From Acidobacteriota bacterium (GTDB lineage Bacteria > Acidobacteriota > Thermoanaerobaculia > UBA5066), in assembly GCA_029781975.1 (NCBI GenBank), contig JAKOVQ010000017.1, positions 442,074-506,073 of the forward strand: 64,000 nt of DNA, read 5' to 3'. The translations under genes were made by a program, and so were the position numbers. Shown here piece by piece: positions 35,674 to 43,277 of this stretch. The stretch's first letter is position 1. The number at the start of each line of letters is the position of its first letter. The notes beneath the pieces were generated by a model that saw nothing but the letters and a program-made list of their open reading frames with translations, searched no databases and was not told the DNA's origin.

Positions 35674-36672
35674 TCAGAAGTCGAGAGTCGCGGTGAGACC
35701 CAGCGATCCACTGCTCACGACGGGGAGGAGCGTCAGGCGTGCCCCGGTGCTCTCCGGCTCCCTCTCTCCGCTCCGGAGCCGCCGGTTGAAGTGAACGACG
35801 GAGCGGCCGACAAGCGTGCCGACGAGAGCTCCCGCCACGACGTCGGTCGGGAAGTGCTTACCCCGCTGCACGCGCACGTAGGCCGCGACCGCGGCCGTCC
35901 CGTAGGCCGTCACCTTCACCCAGAGCTGGTCGTACGACGTCGCGATCACCGAGGCCACGGCGAAAGCCTGGGTGGCGTGACCCGAGGGGAAGGAGCGCCC
36001 TTCGAACGGGCGGAACGAGTACGCCCCCTGCTCCTCCGTCGGCCGCTCGCGCCCGACCAGCGTCGAGGAGACGGGGGTGATGATCCCGCTCGCGATCAGG
36101 CTGGCGACGAGGCCGTCCAGGCAGACGTTCTTCGCCTTCGAGTCGTGCCCGATGGCCCCGGCCAGATAGAACCCGCCGAGGAGGACGAACGAGCGTCCGT
36201 CGCCGAGCCCGTGCGCCGTCTCCCCGACGAAGCCCAGCGTCGTGCCGCGCTCCCGGGCCGCGTCGCTCAGCGACTCGTCCGCGAGGGAGAGCACGGCGAG
36301 AGAGGCCACGGACGCCGAGAACAGGCGCCACTCGCGCCCCTGCCAGCGGTAGGGCGCCGCCAGGACGTGCCCCGTGTCGAGGAGCACCATCTTCGGGAAC
36401 GACGGCGGGCGGTACGGTGGGGGCTCCTCGACGGGAGGCGCCTCCATCTTTGGCTCGACTTTCGCCTCGCCGTTCGCCTCGCCGTTCGCCTCGCCGTTCG
36501 CCTCGCTCCTGGCCTGCTCGCCTTCGCCCTTGCCGCCGGCCCGGACCGCCGCGCCCGCCGGCGAGCGAAGGACGGCCGCTCCCTGCGCGGCCGCGAGCGC
36601 CGCCATCGCGCAGGCCGTGACGACCAGGAGTCTCGCCAGGACCCGAACCCGGGTCGGCCGGGCGCTTGTCAT
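35674..36672 (-). CDS. PAP2-family phosphatase with repetitive N-terminal linker
   Basis: 332 residues. A signal or anchor helix is followed by a linker with three GEAN-type repeats and a Pro/Glu stretch, then the PAP2 domain: LVGRERPTEE, RSFPSGHATQAF (catalytic His) and QRGKHFPTDVVAG. It is probably a periplasmic lipid-phosphate phosphatase. Motif order and residues are complete. It is upstream of the DUF3943 gene and likely shares its transcript. A sigma-54-like site places the transcription start one base before this ATG, so leader and start deserve checking. Confidence 0.88.
   Translation of the reverse strand: MTSARPTRVRVLARLLVVTACAMAALAAAQGAAVLRSPAGAAVRAGGKGEGEQARSEANGEANGEANGEAKVEPKMEAPPVEEPPPYRPPSFPKMVLLDTGHVLAAPYRWQGREWRLFSASVASLAVLSLADESLSDAARERGTTLGFVGETAHGLGDGRSFVLLGGFYLAGAIGHDSKAKNVCLDGLVASLIASGIITPVSSTLVGRERPTEEQGAYSFRPFEGRSFPSGHATQAFAVASVIATSYDQLWVKVTAYGTAAVAAYVRVQRGKHFPTDVVAGALVGTLVGRSVVHFNRRLRSGEREPESTGARLTLLPVVSSGSLGLTATLDF
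36461..36506. repeat. Nearly four copies of a 12-base repeat in the PAP2 gene
   Basis: TTCGCCTCGCCG repeats with a perfect 12-base period, coding on the minus strand for repeated GEAN. It lies in a linker, so copy-number change would be tolerated. Confidence 0.85.
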
Positions 36673-36684
36673 GCCGTGCGGAGA

Positions 36685-36699
36685 GCACGTTCCGTGCCG
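36685..36699 (-). promoter_or_regulatory. Possible sigma-54 (-24/-12) promoter for the PAP2-DUF3943 operon
   Basis: Minus-strand CGGCAC-GGAAC-GTGC. The GG and GC and their spacing are right, but two less conserved bases differ. The predicted start (36673) is one base before the ATG. Weaker than the other nine. Confidence 0.45.
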
Positions 36700-36717
36700 C
36701 CGACGGCCCGCGCGACG

Positions 36718-37629
36718 TCAGGCGGGCTCCTCCCTGCCGAGCACCACGGCGGCGGGGGGACGCGCCTCCCCGCTGGCAGGACGCCGACCGCGTCGGCCCG
36801 AGTAGACGGCCGTCGCCTCGGCGCCGAAGAGGAGGATGTACGACTCGTAGTAGACCCACAGGAGGATGACGACCAGGGAGCCCGCGACCCCGAACTGGGA
36901 CGCGACGCCCGTGTGCGCGAGCAGGGTGCCGATCAGCCACTTCCCGAACGAGAAGAGGACCGACGTCACGACCGCGCCGATCCAGACGTCCCGCCATTCG
37001 AGACGCGTGTCGGGGAGGACTCGATAGACCAGCGCGATGGGACCGGCGAGGACCAGGAGCGAGAGGACCTCGTTCCCGAGAGTGATGAACGCCAGGGGGA
37101 GCGCAGTCCGCGCGTCGACGAGGTCCGTGAGCGCCGTCAGGCCGGCGCTGATCGTCAACGAGGCGATCAGCAGGAGGCCGACCGCCAGGACGAGCAGGAA
37201 CGACACGAGCCGCCTCTTCAGGAGCGAGCGGAGCATCGGTCCAGACGGCGCGGAGACCTCCCACACCCGATTCAGGGCTTCCTGGAGCTGAAGGAAGACC
37301 GCGGTCGCTCCCAGGACGAAAGCGACGATCCCTGCGACCCCTACGGCCCCCGTTCCGTTTCCCGGGTCGACCGCCTTCTCGAGGAAGACGGCGGCGGCAA
37401 GGCCTGCCTCCGGGCCCATGATGCCCTGGAGCTGACGCGCGATCTCGACGTGGACGGGCCCGTCGCCGAAGAGCCGTCTCGCGATCGAGACGACCGCCAG
37501 GAGCACGGGAGCCAGCGAGAAGAGAGAGTAGAAGGCGAGCGCCGCGCTCTGGGTGTCGACCGAGTGCAGGACGCAGCGATTCAGGGTCTCGCCCAGGAAC
37601 TTCAGGACCTCGCGAACAGCCCGTCGCAT
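36718..37629 (-). CDS. YihY/BrkB-family membrane protein
   Basis: 303 residues with about six membrane helices. The N-terminus has the family phrase SAALAFYSLFSLAPVLLAV. LRSLLKRRLVSFLLVLAVG and the late WYYESYILLFGAEATAVY-like stretch (LLWVYYESYILLFGAE) also match YihY/BrkB proteins. Function is not settled; they were once called RNase BN by mistake. It is close to two envelope genes on the same strand but separated by small gaps and a hairpin. Confidence 0.92.
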   Translation of the reverse strand: MRRAVREVLKFLGETLNRCVLHSVDTQSAALAFYSLFSLAPVLLAVVSIARRLFGDGPVHVEIARQLQGIMGPEAGLAAAVFLEKAVDPGNGTGAVGVAGIVAFVLGATAVFLQLQEALNRVWEVSAPSGPMLRSLLKRRLVSFLLVLAVGLLLIASLTISAGLTALTDLVDARTALPLAFITLGNEVLSLLVLAGPIALVYRVLPDTRLEWRDVWIGAVVTSVLFSFGKWLIGTLLAHTGVASQFGVAGSLVVILLWVYYESYILLFGAEATAVYSGRRGRRPASGEARPPAAVVLGREEPA

Positions 37630-37647
37630 CCCTCGTCTCTCCGTTCC

Positions 37648-37666
37648 CGGGCCCGGCGCGGGCCCG
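37648..37666 (-). terminator. Hairpin after the second DUF6600 gene
   Basis: CGGGCCC-GGCGC-GGGCCCG between the stop at 37693 and the YihY gene start at 37629. A compact GC stem without a clear T run. Confidence 0.4.
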
Positions 37667-37692
37667 CACCGAGACGCCCGGCCGTCGGTCGA

Positions 37693-38811
37693 CTACCTGG
37701 GCCCCTTTCCCCCGCGCGGCTCGCCCTTCTTTCCTAGGTCCTGGTCCTTCCCACGCTGCTGGCCGCCCGGCGCCGCCTTCTCGCGGCCTTGCGGCGGCGG
37801 CGCGGAGCGAGCCGTCGGGGCACGATCCGCTCGACCGCCCTGGCTGGCCACGGGCCGCTGCGGCGGCTGCTGCTGGCGCTGTGGTTGCTGCTGCGGTCTT
37901 GGCTGCGGCTGCTGGCGCTGCGGCTGCTGCTGCGGCCTTGCCTGCTCCTGGCGCTGCGGCTGCTGCTGTGGCCTTGCCCGCTGCTGCTGGCGCTGCGGCT
38001 GCTGGGCGGGTTGCGCCGCATGGGGGGCCTTCTGCTGACGGGAGGCTCGCGCGGCCCTCACCTCCTGCGCCGGAGCCACGATGGCCAGATGGCCGCTCCT
38101 CCGAACGCCGCCCGCCGAAGCGGCCCGAGGCGTGGTCCGTGCCGCGCCGATCTCGCGCGTCTCGACCCTCCGGCCCGTCGCCCGCTGGACGGTGGCCAGG
38201 GGCAGCGCCACGTTCGTCACGACGCCGCCGGTGACCCCGAAGCGGGTCGCGGGCCTCGCCTCGCGAAAGATCTCCTCGTTGCGGCGGCGCTCGACGCGCA
38301 CCGACATGACGTTCGTCCCGACGAATCGGTCCGTCGGCACGAAGACGTACTGCGTCTGGCTCACCACCACGGGCCTTCCGGAGTAGCCCGAGCGGCCGAA
38401 GGTCACCGTCGGGGGCATCGGCGCCCAGCCCACGTAGCGGTCGCTGTAGGACCACGTCACCCACGCCGGCGCCCAGACCGTTCCGGGCACCCAGACCCAG
38501 CCGTGCCGTGAGACGAAGGCCCAGGTCCCGTAATGGTAGGGGTCGCCCCCCCACGGGTCGTTCGACATCCAGGTCCACCCGTATCTCGTGTAGATCCACT
38601 CCCCGTTCGAATAGGGCTGCCAGCCCGCGTCGACCCCGCGGGGCGCCCAGCATTCGCCGTAGCTGCAGTCGACCCAATCCCCGTACGGGGACAGCTCGTC
38701 GTAGAAGCCCCCGATGGTCACGCTGACGCTCACCTGCGCCTGCGCCCGCTGCGCGGGGACCAGGATCCCGAGCGCACCCGCGAGAATGGCTGCCACCGCA
38801 AGTCCCTTCAT
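37693..38811 (-). CDS. DUF6600 secreted protein with glutamine/proline-rich tail
   Basis: 372 residues. A signal peptide (LAVAAILAGALGILVPAQRA) leads into a DUF6600 domain with repeated aromatic phrases (WQPYSNGEWIYTRYGWTW; DPYHYGTWAF; GWVWVPGTVWAP). From about residue 280 the chain is Gln/Pro/Arg-rich with repeats such as RPQQQPQRQ, and it ends in a Gly/Lys tail. GGGAGGACGACC before ATG 38811 sets the start. A strong sigma-54-type site is upstream. It is a paralogue of the 30629 gene without the FecR part. Role unknown, probably in the periplasm or on the surface. Confidence 0.85.
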   Translation of the reverse strand: MKGLAVAAILAGALGILVPAQRAQAQVSVSVTIGGFYDELSPYGDWVDCSYGECWAPRGVDAGWQPYSNGEWIYTRYGWTWMSNDPWGGDPYHYGTWAFVSRHGWVWVPGTVWAPAWVTWSYSDRYVGWAPMPPTVTFGRSGYSGRPVVVSQTQYVFVPTDRFVGTNVMSVRVERRRNEEIFREARPATRFGVTGGVVTNVALPLATVQRATGRRVETREIGAARTTPRAASAGGVRRSGHLAIVAPAQEVRAARASRQQKAPHAAQPAQQPQRQQQRARPQQQPQRQEQARPQQQPQRQQPQPRPQQQPQRQQQPPQRPVASQGGRADRAPTARSAPPPQGREKAAPGGQQRGKDQDLGKKGEPRGGKGPR

Positions 38812-38929
38812 GGTCGTCCTCCCTCTGCGCGAGCCGGCAGGCATCGTCCTGGCGCGGAGCGCCGCCGCGCGACTCATGGCGGAGGTCCCCTCTTTCGGGG
38901 GCCTTCCTCGGCCTGCAGAGGCCCGAGGC

Positions 38930-38944
38930 GCAATTCCCCTGCCA
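38930..38944 (-). promoter_or_regulatory. Sigma-54 (-24/-12) promoter for the second DUF6600 gene
   Basis: Minus-strand TGGCAG-GGGAA-TTGC: invariant GG/GC, correct spacing and a full TTGC. The predicted start is about 38918, giving a leader of about 107 bases. Confidence 0.7.
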
Positions 38945-39183
38945 CGCGGCCCGGCGACGCGACCGGACTCCCGAGCGCGGCACGCCCCTCGAAGGGCGCC
39001 CGGCTCTCCGCCGTCCTTGCAGCCTCTTCAGCCCCGCCCTGCAAGAACTACATTCCCGCCCGCCGGGCCCTTCGGCGAGGCATCGGGCCCGGGAGCTCCC
39101 CTCGACGTGAACTCCCCGACAGCCCGTGACGGCGGCGTCGGGAGGCGGATCCGTCCCGCAGGGGCAACCGGCATCGTCCTCGC

Positions 39184-39198
39184 TGGCACACGGCTTGC
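39184..39198 (+). promoter_or_regulatory. Sigma-54 (-24/-12) promoter for the YqjE-DUF3618-BON-Lmo0937 operon
   Basis: TGGCAC-ACGGC-TTGC matches every core position. The predicted start is 39210, one base before ATG 39211, so either the mRNA is nearly leaderless or translation starts later. Confidence 0.75.
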
Positions 39199-39210
39199 GC
39201 TTCGCTGTGC

Positions 39211-39615
39211 ATGTCCGTCAGGCCATGGGAGTCCGCCCCGTCGCGAGAGGTTTCGCTGCGGGAGCTTCTCCGGAGGCTCGCCGAGCACGGAGCCTCGCTC
39301 CGCGAGGCGCAGGTCGACATGGCGCGCGCGGAGCTCACGAGGGACGTCAAGGTCCAGGTTCGGCGCCTGGGCGCGGTCGTCGCGGCAGCGCTCCTCGGCC
39401 TGTGCGGGCTGCAGCTCCTGGTCGTCGCGCTCGTCCTCGGCCTCGCGACGAGGCTCGACGCGTGGCTCGCCGCCGTGATCGTCTCCGTGCCGCTCCTCCT
39501 CGCCGGAGCGGCCCTCCTGGCGCGGGCGAGGCTGGCGGGGCGGGCGCCGTTCCTCGAGAACACCCGCGAGACGCTGAAGGAAGACCTGCGATGGCTCGGA
39601 ACGCAGTTGCGCTGA
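39211..39615 (+). CDS. YqjE/holin-superfamily-like membrane protein
   Basis: 134 residues. An amphipathic N-terminal helix (LRELLRRLAEHGASLREAQ, then DMARAELTRD) precedes two membrane helices (AVVAAALLGLCGLQLLVVALV; LAAVIVSVPLLLAGAALL). This matches the phage-holin-superfamily III/YqjE proteins, stress-linked inner-membrane proteins. The family start agrees with ATG 39211 or a nearby codon. It overlaps the next gene by 25 bases, as yqjE and yqjK-like pairs often do. Confidence 0.78.
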   Translation: MSVRPWESAPSREVSLRELLRRLAEHGASLREAQVDMARAELTRDVKVQVRRLGAVVAAALLGLCGLQLLVVALVLGLATRLDAWLAAVIVSVPLLLAGAALLARARLAGRAPFLENTRETLKEDLRWLGTQLR

Positions 39616-39932
39616 CGAGGGGGACGGCCACCCGGACCGACGACGTCGGGCGACTGCGGCAGCGGGTCGACGACCTCCGGACCGAGCTCGGTCGGGACGC
39701 GGACGAGCTCGCGACCCGGATCCGGGAAGCCTTCGACGTCCGGCGCCAGGTGGCGCGGCACCCCGTCGTCGCGACGGCCCTCCTCCTCGGCGGGGCGTTC
39801 GTCGTCGCGAGGATCGTCACGTCGCTCCTGCAGGGCCCGCGGCGGACCGCCCCGACGTCCGCGCGATCGAGACCTGTCCCGCTCCGCCCTCCGCCCGGTC
39901 GAAGCCGAAGCCGCACCTCCATCCGCGCCTGA
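39591..39932 (+). CDS. DUF3618/YqjK-like short membrane protein
   Basis: 113 residues. The N-terminal polar helix has LRQRVDDLRTELGRDADELA, recalling the short helix of DUF3618 proteins. RQVARHPVVATALLLGGAF gives one membrane helix, and the tail is Arg/Pro-rich. ATG 39591 lies inside the previous gene, following GGAAGACCTGCG. In enterobacteria such genes occur together as the yqjCDEK stress group. The family match is moderate. Confidence 0.65.
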   Translation: MARNAVALTRGTATRTDDVGRLRQRVDDLRTELGRDADELATRIREAFDVRRQVARHPVVATALLLGGAFVVARIVTSLLQGPRRTAPTSARSRPVPLRPPPGRSRSRTSIRA

Positions 39933-39989
39933 GATCCCTCGAGGCGCCCGAACGGCGGTCCCTCAGACCGCAGAAAAGGAACGACGACG

Positions 39990-40556
39990 ATGAACGCGAA
40001 CACTCTCACGAACCGCCTGGCCGGCGTGGCGACGGCCGCTCTCCTCGGTGCCGGGCTGCTGGGGCTCGCCGGGTGCGCCTCCACGATGGTCCCCAAGGAG
40101 ACGCGGCAGTCGGACTCGAGCGTCACCTCCGTGGTCCAGGCGTCTCTGGAGGCGAACGACAAGGTCAAGGCGCGACAGGTGGACGTGGAGACCCGGGAGG
40201 GCGTCGTGTACCTCACCGGAGTCGTCGACACCGAGGAGGCCCGGCGCGAGGCCGGCCGGGTCGCCTGGCGCACGGAGAACGTGCGCGGCGTCATGAACGA
40301 CCTCACGGTCGGAGAGCGGACGGTCGGCAACTGGCTCGACGACATGCTGATCAGCTCGAAGATCAAGGCGAAGCTGATCGCCAACTCCGAGATCCGGGCC
40401 GGGGACATCGACGTGAGCTCCTCACAGGGCGTCGTGACGCTCATCGGCCGCGTCAGCACCTCCTCGATCAGGAGCGACGCGGAGCGCATCTCGCGCGGGA
40501 CCAGGGGAGTCACGGACGTGCGCAACGACCTCCTGGTCGGCATGGCGCGGTACTAG
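39990..40556 (+). CDS. OsmY-like lipoprotein with two BON domains
   Basis: 188 residues. The signal peptide ends in the lipobox LAGC (GLLGLAGCAST), so it is probably a lipoprotein. Two BON domains follow: VTSVVQASLEANDKVKA with VYLTGVVDTEEAR, and SKIKAKLIANSEI with VVTLIGRVSTSS. BON domains bind membranes and are typical of osmotic or envelope-stress proteins. AAAAGGAACG precedes the ATG. It probably lies in the operon driven from 39184. Confidence 0.92.
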   Translation: MNANTLTNRLAGVATAALLGAGLLGLAGCASTMVPKETRQSDSSVTSVVQASLEANDKVKARQVDVETREGVVYLTGVVDTEEARREAGRVAWRTENVRGVMNDLTVGERTVGNWLDDMLISSKIKAKLIANSEIRAGDIDVSSSQGVVTLIGRVSTSSIRSDAERISRGTRGVTDVRNDLLVGMARY

Positions 40557-40580
40557 GAACGGCCGGACAGGAGGACCGCC

Positions 40581-40730
40581 ATGCTCTGGACCATCTTCGT
40601 CATCCTCGTCATCCTCTGGCTCCTCGGCATGGTCACCTCGTACACGATGGGAGGCCTGATCCACGTCCTCCTCGTCGTGGCGGTGATCATCCTCGTCGTG
40701 AGGCTCCTCTCCGGGCGACGCGTCCTCTAG
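40581..40730 (+). CDS. Lmo0937-family small membrane protein
   Basis: 49 residues, short enough to be missed easily: MLWTIFVILVILWLLGMV, a short turn with SYTMGGLIHVLLVVAV, and a basic end RLLSGRRVL. Length, the LWLLG phrase and the GGLIHVLLVVA helix match the Lmo0937 family. GGAGGACCGCC precedes the ATG. It is 24 bases after the BON gene and forms the end of the operon. Function unknown, stress-linked in relatives. Confidence 0.85.
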   Translation: MLWTIFVILVILWLLGMVTSYTMGGLIHVLLVVAVIILVVRLLSGRRVL

Positions 40731-41085
40731 GGCGCTTCCGCTCCGCGCGCGCTGCCCGAGCAGTCGACACGAACGCGAAGGACCCGAAGGGCGCGCCGAA
40801 GGTCGTCGCGCCCTTCCTCCTCGCGGCGGGCCTTCTCGGCCTCGTCACCGGTGGCGTCACCTGCCCGAGGTCGAGCCCCGACGCCACGCCCGGCCCCGTC
40901 GAGCCGTCGCTCGCGGTCATGGAGACGGTCGGCATGCCGCGGTGCGCCGGCATCGGAGCGATCGTCCTCGGCGGGGCCCGCCTCTTCGTCGCCTCGAGAG
41001 AGGTGTCGCTCCCCCTCCGCGCCTGAGCACCGTCCCAGGCGCCTCGACCCGCGGTCTCGTGGACCGCCAGAAAGGACGTACCTCC
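40731..41085. other. Intergenic stretch with a possible decayed small membrane ORF
   Basis: 355 bases without a secure gene. One plus frame ending at 41026 encodes a hydrophobic segment (VVAPFLLAAGLLGLVTGG) and later AGIGAIVLGGARLFVAS. Its only standard in-frame start is ATG 40919, giving 35 residues without the first segment. It may be a remnant of a DUF3185-like gene. Confidence 0.3.
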
Positions 41086-41616
41086 GTGAAGATCCACGAT
41101 CTGACGGCTCTCGCTCCCGGTCTCCTCGCCGCCACGGCCCTCGCCCTGTCGCTGAGCGCCGGCGCCCAGACGCCTCCGCCCTCCGGCACTCCCCCGGCCG
41201 CCAAGAGCACGCAGGCGGCCCCGATGGCTCGCCATCACGAGGCCAGCGCCGCGAAGGCCCGCCCCGCGGCCGACATGAAGGCGGCGTGCGAGGCCATGAT
41301 GGCGAAGAAGCAGGCGATGCAGGAGAAGCTCCAGGCGATGGACGCAGATCTCGACAAGCTCGTGGCCGAGATGGACGCCGCCAGGGCGTCCAGGGAGCCC
41401 GACGCCCTGGAGAAGCCGATGGCGGCCGTCATCGACGCGCTCGTCGCCCAGCGCAAGGCCCAGCGCTCGATGATGATGGAGATGCAGCCCGCGATGATGG
41501 AGCACATGGCGCACCACATGGAGATGCACGGCGCGAAGGGCGCGAAGGGGTGCCCGATGATGAAGATGGGCGCATCTCCCGCGCCAAGGACGGACGGCCC
41601 GACGCCCGAACCGTAG
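41086..41616 (+). CDS. Secreted Met/His-rich protein, possible metal binder
   Basis: 176 residues from GTG 41086, preceded by GAAAGGA. A signal peptide (LLAATALALSLSAGAQ) is followed by a Pro/Ala stretch and a helical region with alternating charges (KAACEAMMAKKQAMQEKLQ; DADLDKLVAEMDAAR). The tail is very rich in methionine and histidine (SMMMEMQPAMMEHMAHHMEM, ending near GCPMMKMG). Such tails bind Cu(I) or other soft metals in some periplasmic proteins. Family not identified. A large hairpin separates it from the converging DUF3494 gene. Confidence 0.7.
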   Translation: MKIHDLTALAPGLLAATALALSLSAGAQTPPPSGTPPAAKSTQAAPMARHHEASAAKARPAADMKAACEAMMAKKQAMQEKLQAMDADLDKLVAEMDAARASREPDALEKPMAAVIDALVAQRKAQRSMMMEMQPAMMEHMAHHMEMHGAKGAKGCPMMKMGASPAPRTDGPTPEP

Positions 41617-41744
41617 CTGCTGCGAGAATTCGAGCGGGACCACGTCGCGGGGACGCGCCGGGCCGGCCGTCGATCGCGCCTTTGCAGCACGCCTTCTCGA
41701 CCGCTCCGGACCCGGCTTCCGGACGACCCGGCAGAGGTGGACCG

Positions 41745-41804
41745 GCCCGCGCGAGAGGAATGCCCGCCTCGACGGTTCGTCGAGCGGCATTCCCTCGCGC
41801 GGGC
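41745..41804. terminator. Long bidirectional hairpin between convergent genes
   Basis: The arms GCCCGCGCGAG(A)GGAATGCC and GGCATTCCCTCGCGCGGGC pair over 19 bases with one bulged A. An inner CTCGACG/CGTCGAG stem extends it. It lies between genes ending at 41616 and 41830, so it can serve both. Confidence 0.75.
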
Positions 41805-41829
41805 TGCGCCTATCCGGAAGGGAGGCGAA

Positions 41830-43179
41830 TCAGGCTCGGCCCCTCAGGAAGTGGACCGAGACGACCCCCGTGAGGACCGCGAGGAGAACGAGGCCCCAGG
41901 CGGAGAGCGTCGGGATGCCCTCGGAGACGATGCCGGAGATCGTCATCGTATAGGCCTGCGAGCCCGGGCACTGGTTCGCGTCGGTGGCCGTGATGACGAA
42001 GCTGAAGGAGCCGTTCGCCGTCGGGGACCCGGTGATGGCTCCGGTCGCCGGATTCAGCGAGAGACCGGTGGGGAGCGCGCCGGAGAGCGAATAGGTGTAC
42101 GGCGCCACGCCGCCGGAGGCGGTGACCGTCTGGTTGTACGGGATCCCCACGACGCCGCTCGGCAGCACGAGCGGGCTCAAGGTGATGGGAGGGCATCCGG
42201 CCGCCGCGATCACGATGGAATAGAGCTGGGTGGCCAGGCAGCCGTTCGCGTCCGTGGCCGTGATCGCGAAGCTGTAGGTTCCGACGGTGGTCGGAGTCCC
42301 CGTGATGGCTCCCGTCGCGGAATCGAGCGCCAGGGGAGGCGGCAGCGACCCGAGGGAGACGGCGTACGTGTACGGGGCGGTGCCGCCGGAGGCGGTGACC
42401 GTCGCGCTGTACGGGGTCCCGATGGCACCGTTCGGGAGCGTGGTCGGGGTGAGCGTGATGACGGGGCAGAGGATGGGGCCCGGGGGAACGCACACGCTCA
42501 CGGCGTTGCCCGCCAGCGTCACGGCACCGTTTCGCGCCAGCGCCCGGCCGGAGAGGCTCGCGCCCGTGTTCAGGGTGATGCTCGTCAGCGCGAGGATGTT
42601 CCCGGCGAACGTCGTGGTCGTCCCGAGGGTCGCGGAGCTGCCGACCTGCCAGAAGACGTTGCAGCTCGAGCCGCCGTTGATCACGACGACGGACGAGCCG
42701 GTGGCGGTCGTGAGCGTGCTCCCGATCTTGAAGATGAAGACCGCGTCCGGGTTGCCCTGAGCGTCGAGGGTGAGCGTGCCCGTCAGCTGGGCCGACGTCG
42801 AGAAGCCGTAGACGCCGGGCCCGAGGGTGAGCCCGCCCAGGTCGGTGCCGGTCAGGTCCACGAGGGTCGGCGTAGCGGCGAGGGCGTCGTACGCGGTGGT
42901 GAGATCGACCTGCGCCTGGGCGGCGACCGCGTCGGCCGAATGGATCGTGCTCGGCGGCGTCACGACCCCCGGAGGGAAGCCGGTGACCGCGGTCCCCGGG
43001 CTGACGCCGAGGTTCCCGCCGATCACGCTCGCCCCGGAGTTGGTCACCGCCGAGCCGGCCAGGATGCCGAATCCGGCCGCGGTCCCGAGCGACGTCTGGG
43101 CCCAGGCTGGAGCCGCCACGACGAGAAGCGCGGCAACGGCGAGGTTCATGAGGGGTTCCGACTTTCGCGCAGAAGGCAT
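41830..43179 (-). CDS. DUF3494 (ice-binding-like) surface protein with two Ig-like domains and IPTL-CTERM
   Basis: 449 residues. A signal peptide (LAVAALLVVAAPAWAQ) precedes a DUF3494 domain (LGTAAGFGILAGSAVTNSG; SPGTAVTGFPPGVV; DAVAAQAQVDLTTAY). Two putative-Ig domains follow, each with the GTPYSATVTASGGTAPYTY type of opening. The C-terminus IPTLSAWGLVLLAVL, then basic FLRGRA, is an IPTL-CTERM sorting tail. DUF3494 proteins include antifreeze proteins, but most are adhesin-like; ice binding should not be assumed. ATG 43179 follows GAAGGGA. No matching sorting enzyme is present here. Confidence 0.9.
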   Translation of the reverse strand: MPSARKSEPLMNLAVAALLVVAAPAWAQTSLGTAAGFGILAGSAVTNSGASVIGGNLGVSPGTAVTGFPPGVVTPPSTIHSADAVAAQAQVDLTTAYDALAATPTLVDLTGTDLGGLTLGPGVYGFSTSAQLTGTLTLDAQGNPDAVFIFKIGSTLTTATGSSVVVINGGSSCNVFWQVGSSATLGTTTTFAGNILALTSITLNTGASLSGRALARNGAVTLAGNAVSVCVPPGPILCPVITLTPTTLPNGAIGTPYSATVTASGGTAPYTYAVSLGSLPPPLALDSATGAITGTPTTVGTYSFAITATDANGCLATQLYSIVIAAAGCPPITLSPLVLPSGVVGIPYNQTVTASGGVAPYTYSLSGALPTGLSLNPATGAITGSPTANGSFSFVITATDANQCPGSQAYTMTISGIVSEGIPTLSAWGLVLLAVLTGVVSVHFLRGRA

Positions 43180-43277
43180 TCTCGAGTCATCCCTTCTTCT
43201 TTCGGGACGGACGGGTTCGCCGTACCGAGCCGGGTCGATGGTGACGTTGCAAGAGACGCTTCGACCGTGGGGACATG

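Larger units (their letters stand above)
38812..39210. other. Divergent intergenic region with two sigma-54-type promoters
   Basis: 399 bases without a convincing gene. It holds a minus-strand site at 38930 and a plus-strand site at 39184, with about 240 bases between where an activator could bind to serve both. No clear repeat or palindrome for that activator was found by eye. Confidence 0.6.

Noticed and set aside
40919-41026. 35-codon ORF after the Lmo0937-like gene
   Set aside because: No ribosome site, and the hydrophobic part lies upstream of the start; more likely a remnant or non-coding.
41830-43179. Calling the DUF3494 protein an antifreeze protein
   Set aside because: The domain is widespread in non-cold bacteria, and the sorting tail and Ig-like domains suggest a surface adhesin just as well.
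43240-43262. TTGC-containing sequence before the DUF3494 gene as a sigma-54 promoter
   Set aside because: The minus strand reads CGAAGCGTCTCTTGC; the invariant -24 GG is missing.
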